Source: Bacillota bacterium | GTDB lineage: Bacteria > Bacillota > Clostridia > Acetivibrionales > DSM-1351 | Direction of reading: 5' to 3' | Length of the DNA stretch: 11,278 nt | Assembly (NCBI GenBank): GCA_023433945.1 | Contig: JAEYTP010000055.1 | Coordinates: 1 to 11,278 of the forward strand | Part shown: piece after piece, positions 7,111 to 11,278 of the stretch | How the letters are laid out: the number at the start of each line of letters is the position of its first letter | How positions within the stretch are numbered: the first letter of the stretch is position 1 | Notes under the pieces: generated by a model | Told to the model about the DNA's origin: nothing | Database searches by the model: none | The model's input: only the letters and a program-made list of their open reading frames with translations | Translations under genes and position numbers: made by a program

Positions 7111-10100
7111 TTATTTTTTTACTGCAATAACCTCCATGAAACCTTCCTTGTTTCTAGACATCTTGTAATGTCTAGGAACAAACCCGCATTTAACTAATAA
7201 TTTCTCTAGAGAATCCTTTGAAAAATAGTTGTTTATCCTCGAAGACCTCATATGAATATCCTTGTCCTTTGCTAACCTAGAATACCCGCTAAGCATATTT
7301 GGAGTCAGTATATGAATAATACCATTATGATTTAGTTGTTTAGCAATGCTTACTAATAATTTCTCGGGTTTATATGCATTTTCTAAAGTAGCATTCACTG
7401 TAATTATGTCGAAATTTTCCTTAGTCTTAAATGTACACTTATTTACATCAAATGCATCATTGTTTATATCAATACCATACTCCTGTGCCGCACATATAAA
7501 TGAAATTTCAGCATTAACAGCAGCCATTTTTAAGCCGTTGGAATGTTCAAGAATTTTTTCAACAGTATCTGCATAATCTCTTGCGTCTTGTTTATCTGAC
7601 TTATCCACTTCTTTAAATTGTGTATCACAAATATATGAACTGAACAAGTGATTGCAGCTATTGCATTTTCTCCATACTTTTATTGGCCCGCACTGCTCTA
7701 CCGGCTCATTTCCAGTAAGGGCATTATAAACACTATGCATTTGCGCTTCCACTCCACATATTGGGCAAGTTCCAATGTCTTTGTTTTTCATATCCTTATC
7801 AAATACATAGTATCTGTTTTCGTTGTTCTTGTCAGTTATAGCTAGCTCAGCAAATGTTGGGTTTACTTTAAATACAGCAGTATGACAGAACAATGCTACC
7901 TGAGCATTGCCTGCTCTGTTATATATTTCACCCAATCTAAAATAAGTAATATCCTTCTTATACTCATTTTTTATTAAATGCAAAAGATACTTAAAGGCCT
8001 GAATATCCATGTTCTTGCCCACTAGGCTATCTGATAGCAAGAAATAGGTTTCCAGCACTTCATCTGGCAGTCTGTAATCGGAAAGATAGGTAAGTGTAAC
8101 AAACTCCTGCTCTGTCATATCTCTGAGGTATTGACTTGTAACATCTACTTCCACCTGCTCAAACTTCCCAGTTCTGACTATATCTTTTGCAACCTTATAC
8201 TCATCAAACACACTTTTATATGTTGCTAACATTTGTTCAGCCTTTTGTCCTACAGCATTTCCACTATTTCTTTGAGAAATTAGAGTAATATAGATAATTG
8301 CGTTGTAATCTATATCAATAGTTTTGCTAGATAAAGCAATTTCAAACTCTTCTAGTGCCTGCTCAAACTCATTCAGATGATAATGCATAAATGCTTTTAC
8401 CTTGTGCATCTGTGCTGTAAAAAACTCAGAAACTCCAGTCTCAATTAACCATTGAGCTTTATCCCTAGCTAATTTATAGTCACGCAAATCCATATAGCAG
8501 GATATTATTTGACCGCATATACTATCATTTAGTGGCTCAACTGCTACCTCTAAGCAATCTATTTGTTCTTGTTGGGCGATAAAAAACATCTTTTTATGCA
8601 GCCATATATATTCCGATGCTATTTGATCAGATATATTATTTAACCTAATACCATCTAACACCGTTTGGATAACTATCGCCTGATATGGGTTAAGCCTATC
8701 TTTATATAGATTAAATAATTTTCTATCCTTTTCAAATAATACTGCAAGTCCTATGTATCGGCGATGCTCTTCGTTGCCACTGTTATCAAAGGCACTAGTT
8801 GCAGTATCAATAAGCTTCTGATAATTGCCTGAAAGCAGCATTGCTGCATAAGTGGTGTCATCCTGTCCATCAAAATTATTATTGTATTTGACAGCATAAT
8901 ATAGGAATACCTTGAAAAGACGAGTCCTTTTCAAAGCTGATACTATTGTTTGTACCTCCTCTTGGTCTTCAATGTTGTATATACTGTTTAAAAATAGTAT
9001 TATTTCTTCTGCAGACTGATCTTCAATTATTTTTAGTAATTCAGAAAGTGCATCACAATAAAGAGGGCCTACTTGCAATGCCTTAAGATGATACTCAAAG
9101 GCCTCTTCGATATTACCACTTGTAAGGCTTATATGCCCAAGTCGATAATATGCCTCAGGTAAACTACCCGCAAATGAGTTAACATACTGCTCATTGTAGT
9201 TGTTATGAATATCTATCGCCTTAAGTATAGCCTTAGTTGCAGCGTTGTAGTCCCTTTTCATAGCCTCAACGCCCTTATAATAGTTATATATAGGTTGTGC
9301 TGGGTGTTTCTCCAGCGTATCTTCTACATGCTTATCAATATCCTTTTGAGTATACTTTTGTGGCAGTAATGCCATCATTCGGTAATAATACTCGTAAACA
9401 CTTATAAATAGGTTATTTGCTGTCATCAGCTTGTCGAAATCAGGATGGCTCAAAAATTTCTTATAAAATCTAACGCAATCATCATAATTTTCCGTAAGGT
9501 AGTTTTCTCTACTTAGGTAATAGTATAAAGGAGCATCCTTATCTCCACTCCTATACGCCTCCCTCAAAAATTCCAGGTTTCTCTTGGACTTAAGTTCAAC
9601 TCTGCCATTTGAGTATCCTGTATGATATATCTTGACTCCCTCATACTCCACACAAGTTAATTGTGCTTGTTTTTTATCTACATATTCATGAATTTTTCCA
9701 ACATATCTTATAGAAGGACTGTTTCTAAAAATGCGCATTGCTAGAATTCTGGATGAAATAAAATCTCTATTTTCATCATAGTTACAAAGAGTTGATCTGA
9801 CACCATCTATCCCAGTTCTAGGAAGTAATTCCTCAAGCATTTCTCTCACTTTTGCGGTCTTCATGTCAGGAACAAAGAATTCATCCGCATCCAAAAATAC
9901 TATCCAATCTCCCTTTGCTTGCTCAAGAGCATAATTCTTGGCAGCAGAAAAGTCATTTATCCAATTAAAATGGAACACCTTTGCTCCGTAAGATTCACAA
10001 ATTTCAATGGTATTGTCTGTAGAACCAGTATCTACAATTATTATTTCGTCTACTGCATCTTTATAGCTTTCAATTGATTTTGCGATATTATGTGCCTCGT

Positions 10101-10131
10101 TTTTCACTATCGAACAAGCAGATATTCTCAT
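7111..10131 (-). CDS. Multidomain GT2 glycosyltransferase: GT2, TPR, zinc ribbon, methyltransferase-like
   Basis: This 1006-residue protein starts with a GT2 catalytic domain: SIVKNEAHNI (7-16), DTGSTDNT (34-41), the metal-binding D81-A-D83, and a GKIHEY segment (145-150) typical of TPR-linked GT2 enzymes. From about residue 200 to 765 it is helical, with TPR-like units such as YRLGHISLTSGNIEEAF (329-345) and FRLGEIYNRAGNAQVAL (near 731-747). C789-x2-C792 and C823-x2-C826 form a zinc ribbon, as found in front of some methyltransferases. Residues about 840-1006 resemble a class I methyltransferase fold, but the SAM-binding glycine motif is not recognisable. ATG 10131 is preceded by GGAGG at 10141-10145 and by a sigma-D-like promoter. 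Its place next to flagellin, as with the GT2 gene downstream of fliC in Clostridioides difficile, makes it the best flagellin glycosyltransferase candidate. The TPR part may bind unfolded flagellin; this is inference. Confidence 0.9.
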   Translation of the reverse strand: MRISACSIVKNEAHNIAKSIESYKDAVDEIIIVDTGSTDNTIEICESYGAKVFHFNWINDFSAAKNYALEQAKGDWIVFLDADEFFVPDMKTAKVREMLEELLPRTGIDGVRSTLCNYDENRDFISSRILAMRIFRNSPSIRYVGKIHEYVDKKQAQLTCVEYEGVKIYHTGYSNGRVELKSKRNLEFLREAYRSGDKDAPLYYYLSRENYLTENYDDCVRFYKKFLSHPDFDKLMTANNLFISVYEYYYRMMALLPQKYTQKDIDKHVEDTLEKHPAQPIYNYYKGVEAMKRDYNAATKAILKAIDIHNNYNEQYVNSFAGSLPEAYYRLGHISLTSGNIEEAFEYHLKALQVGPLYCDALSELLKIIEDQSAEEIILFLNSIYNIEDQEEVQTIVSALKRTRLFKVFLYYAVKYNNNFDGQDDTTYAAMLLSGNYQKLIDTATSAFDNSGNEEHRRYIGLAVLFEKDRKLFNLYKDRLNPYQAIVIQTVLDGIRLNNISDQIASEYIWLHKKMFFIAQQEQIDCLEVAVEPLNDSICGQIISCYMDLRDYKLARDKAQWLIETGVSEFFTAQMHKVKAFMHYHLNEFEQALEEFEIALSSKTIDIDYNAIIYITLISQRNSGNAVGQKAEQMLATYKSVFDEYKVAKDIVRTGKFEQVEVDVTSQYLRDMTEQEFVTLTYLSDYRLPDEVLETYFLLSDSLVGKNMDIQAFKYLLHLIKNEYKKDITYFRLGEIYNRAGNAQVALFCHTAVFKVNPTFAELAITDKNNENRYYVFDKDMKNKDIGTCPICGVEAQMHSVYNALTGNEPVEQCGPIKVWRKCNSCNHLFSSYICDTQFKEVDKSDKQDARDYADTVEKILEHSNGLKMAAVNAEISFICAAQEYGIDINNDAFDVNKCTFKTKENFDIITVNATLENAYKPEKLLVSIAKQLNHNGIIHILTPNMLSGYSRLAKDKDIHMRSSRINNYFSKDSLEKLLVKCGFVPRHYKMSRNKEGFMEVIAVKK

Positions 10132-10161
10132 TATGAAATTCCTCCAATTTGTTATACCTAT

Positions 10162-10188
10162 ATATCGGCTATAAATAATCTTTTATTA
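10162..10188 (-). promoter_or_regulatory. Sigma-D (sigma-28) type promoter for the large GT2 gene
   Basis: On the minus strand, GCCGATAT at 10169-10162 matches all eight bases of the Bacillus sigma-D -10 consensus. TAAT at 10188-10185, 15 bases upstream, matches three of the four -35 bases (TAAA). A full TAAA exists at 10185-10182, but with a short 12-base spacer. Transcription would begin about 10155, ten bases before the GGAGG site. A weaker sigma-A-like pair (TTGAGC 10196-10191, TATAGC 10173-10168, 17-base spacer) overlaps it. The promoter lies after the flagellin terminator, so the glycosyltransferase can be expressed on its own. Confidence 0.7.
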
Positions 10189-10220
10189 AGGCTCAAAACC
10201 CCGTGAGTATTTTTGCAAAG

Positions 10221-10259
10221 TGTAAAATAAATGGGTCGGAAGAAAACTCTCCCGACCCA
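10221..10259 (-). terminator. Rho-independent terminator of flagellin
   Basis: On the minus strand, TGGGTCGG (10259-10252) pairs perfectly with CCGACCCA (10239-10232) around a 12-base loop, and is followed by a T-rich tail (TTTATTTT). It begins 18 bases after the flagellin stop codon. GC-rich stem plus T-run is the classical form. Confidence 0.9.
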
Positions 10260-10276
10260 AATAATAACACCATAGA

Positions 10277-11278
10277 TTATCTTAATAACTGCAGAACGCC
10301 TTGTGGAGTCTGGTTTGCTTGAGCAAGCATTGCCTGTGCAGCCTGAGTCAAAATGTTGTTCTTTGTATATGTCATCATTTCTGATGCCATATCTACATCA
10401 CGAACACGGCTCTCTGCTGCTGTCAAGTTTTCAGATGAAGTTCCAAGATTTGAAATAGTATGTTCAAGTCTGTTCTGGAATGCACCAAGCTGTGATCTCT
10501 GGTCAGAAACCTTTGCAATAGCATCATCCAATACGCTTACTGCAGCACTAGCTTTGCTGAAGTCAGAAATATCAAGAGCATACTGAGTAGCCTCATTACT
10601 TGTACCATCTGTAACAACCTTTATTCTTGTCAATGTAGCTTTAGCACCATCAGAAGCAACAACTGTACTTGAAGCCTTGTCTCCAACAATACCAAGAGCA
10701 GAAGACCTCATGTCATCAATCTTAACAGTCATGCTTTGGTTGTAGTTTGCACCAATCTGTAGATTTGCATTAAATGTATCATCCTTGTTGGTATTAGCTA
10801 CACCCTTTGGTGCTATCATACTCTCATAATTCGCATTCTGAGTAAGTCTGATAGTTGCTCCAACCTGCTGAGCTGAATACTTAACACTTAGGTTATCATT
10901 TACCTTGATAGCACTTTCGAGTCTCTTAGCAATTTCAACAGTATCATCTGAATAGAATATTGCCTTACCCTGAGTAATCTTTTCATCATTTGCATCAGCA
11001 ACTACTTCAATACTCTGTCCATCTATAATATAGCGTCCACCAACATCGATTGCTTTATCAATTGAAATACTGCTTTCTCCCTTTGTAGCTGTCTGAGCGC
11101 TCTGTGCCTTAACAGTTGCTGCTACTAAACTTGACTCATTTATTATGGAGTCTGCTTTTAGCGAGAAGGAAAGCTTGTTTCCATCAGCAGAAGCTATCCA
11201 ATTAGTTGAGAATGTAGTGTTTCCGTTGAGTGCCTTTGCAATTTCTGCAACCTGAGCTGTAGCATCAGAAGTTACTGC
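10277..11278 (-). CDS. fliC: Flagellin, C-terminal part
   Basis: Flagellin is the exported subunit of the flagellar filament. The frame is open from the right edge to the TAA at 10277, so 333 residues are visible and the N-terminal D0/D1 region is outside the window. The last 95 or so residues are the conserved C-terminal D1/D0 helices: an SQLGAFQNRLEHTISNL stretch, ESRVRDVDMASEMM, and the end QANQTPQGVLQLLR. The preceding segment ANLQIGANYNQSM marks the return from the variable region into D1. The variable region has two loosely similar flagellin-IN-like blocks (11269-11147 and 10951-10820), each with a pattern SDxT...EIAKxL followed by a beta-rich stretch. It is rich in Ser and Thr, possible O-glycosylation sites. 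An internal ATG at 10819 is not the start. Codon use looks richer in GC than its neighbours, as expected for a highly expressed gene. Confidence 0.97.
   Translation of the reverse strand, partial: AVTSDATAQVAEIAKALNGNTTFSTNWIASADGNKLSFSLKADSIINESSLVAATVKAQSAQTATKGESSISIDKAIDVGGRYIIDGQSIEVVADANDEKITQGKAIFYSDDTVEIAKRLESAIKVNDNLSVKYSAQQVGATIRLTQNANYESMIAPKGVANTNKDDTFNANLQIGANYNQSMTVKIDDMRSSALGIVGDKASSTVVASDGAKATLTRIKVVTDGTSNEATQYALDISDFSKASAAVSVLDDAIAKVSDQRSQLGAFQNRLEHTISNLGTSSENLTAAESRVRDVDMASEMMTYTKNNILTQAAQAMLAQANQTPQGVLQLLR

Noticed and set aside
10168..10196. Sigma-A promoter (TTGAGC, TATAGC, 17-base spacer) as main promoter of the GT2 gene
   Set aside because: Each box matches only four of six bases, while the overlapping sigma-D -10 is a full match; kept only as a second possibility.
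10277..10819. A short flagellin starting at the ATG at 10819
   Set aside because: The same frame continues without a stop to the window edge and keeps flagellin-like sequence, so this ATG is an internal methionine.

Overview
The window looks like a flagellin glycosylation island from a motile, low-GC Gram-positive bacterium, most likely a member of the Clostridia. The support for this is the AT-rich DNA, strong GGAGG-type ribosome binding sites, a flagellin gene at the right edge, a sigma-D-like promoter and Firmicutes-type gene overlaps. The exact genus cannot be read from the sequence.

Layout. Two transcription units face each other and meet at about position 5175. The left unit runs on the + strand from before the window to 5165. 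It holds the C-terminal part of a B12-binding-type radical SAM protein, a GT4-like glycosyltransferase, two tandem radical SAM/SPASM paralogues, and an FkbM-type methyltransferase with an N-terminal nucleotide-binding-like domain. The last four genes overlap end to start (4, 17 and 23 bases), so they are probably made together. The right unit runs on the - strand. It starts with flagellin (C-terminal 333 residues visible), followed by its own terminator. Next come a sigma-D-type promoter, a 1006-residue multidomain glycosyltransferase (GT2, TPR helices, zinc ribbon, methyltransferase-like tail), rfbF and rfbG. A hairpin between the convergent units overlaps the last codons of rfbG.

How the genes may work together. 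RfbF and RfbG turn glucose-1-phosphate into CDP-4-keto-6-deoxyglucose. The large GT2 protein, next to flagellin and apparently under flagellar sigma-factor control, is the best candidate for putting sugar on flagellin. The second glycosyltransferase and the FkbM methyltransferase could extend and cap the glycan. The three radical SAM enzymes could carry out unusual chemistry on the sugar or another donor group. The usual next enzyme after RfbG (RfbH or another sugar-modifying enzyme) is absent from the window, so the final sugar is unknown. Assigning the left unit to flagellin modification is inference from position. No RNA genes, CRISPR arrays, insertion sequences or phage genes were seen.
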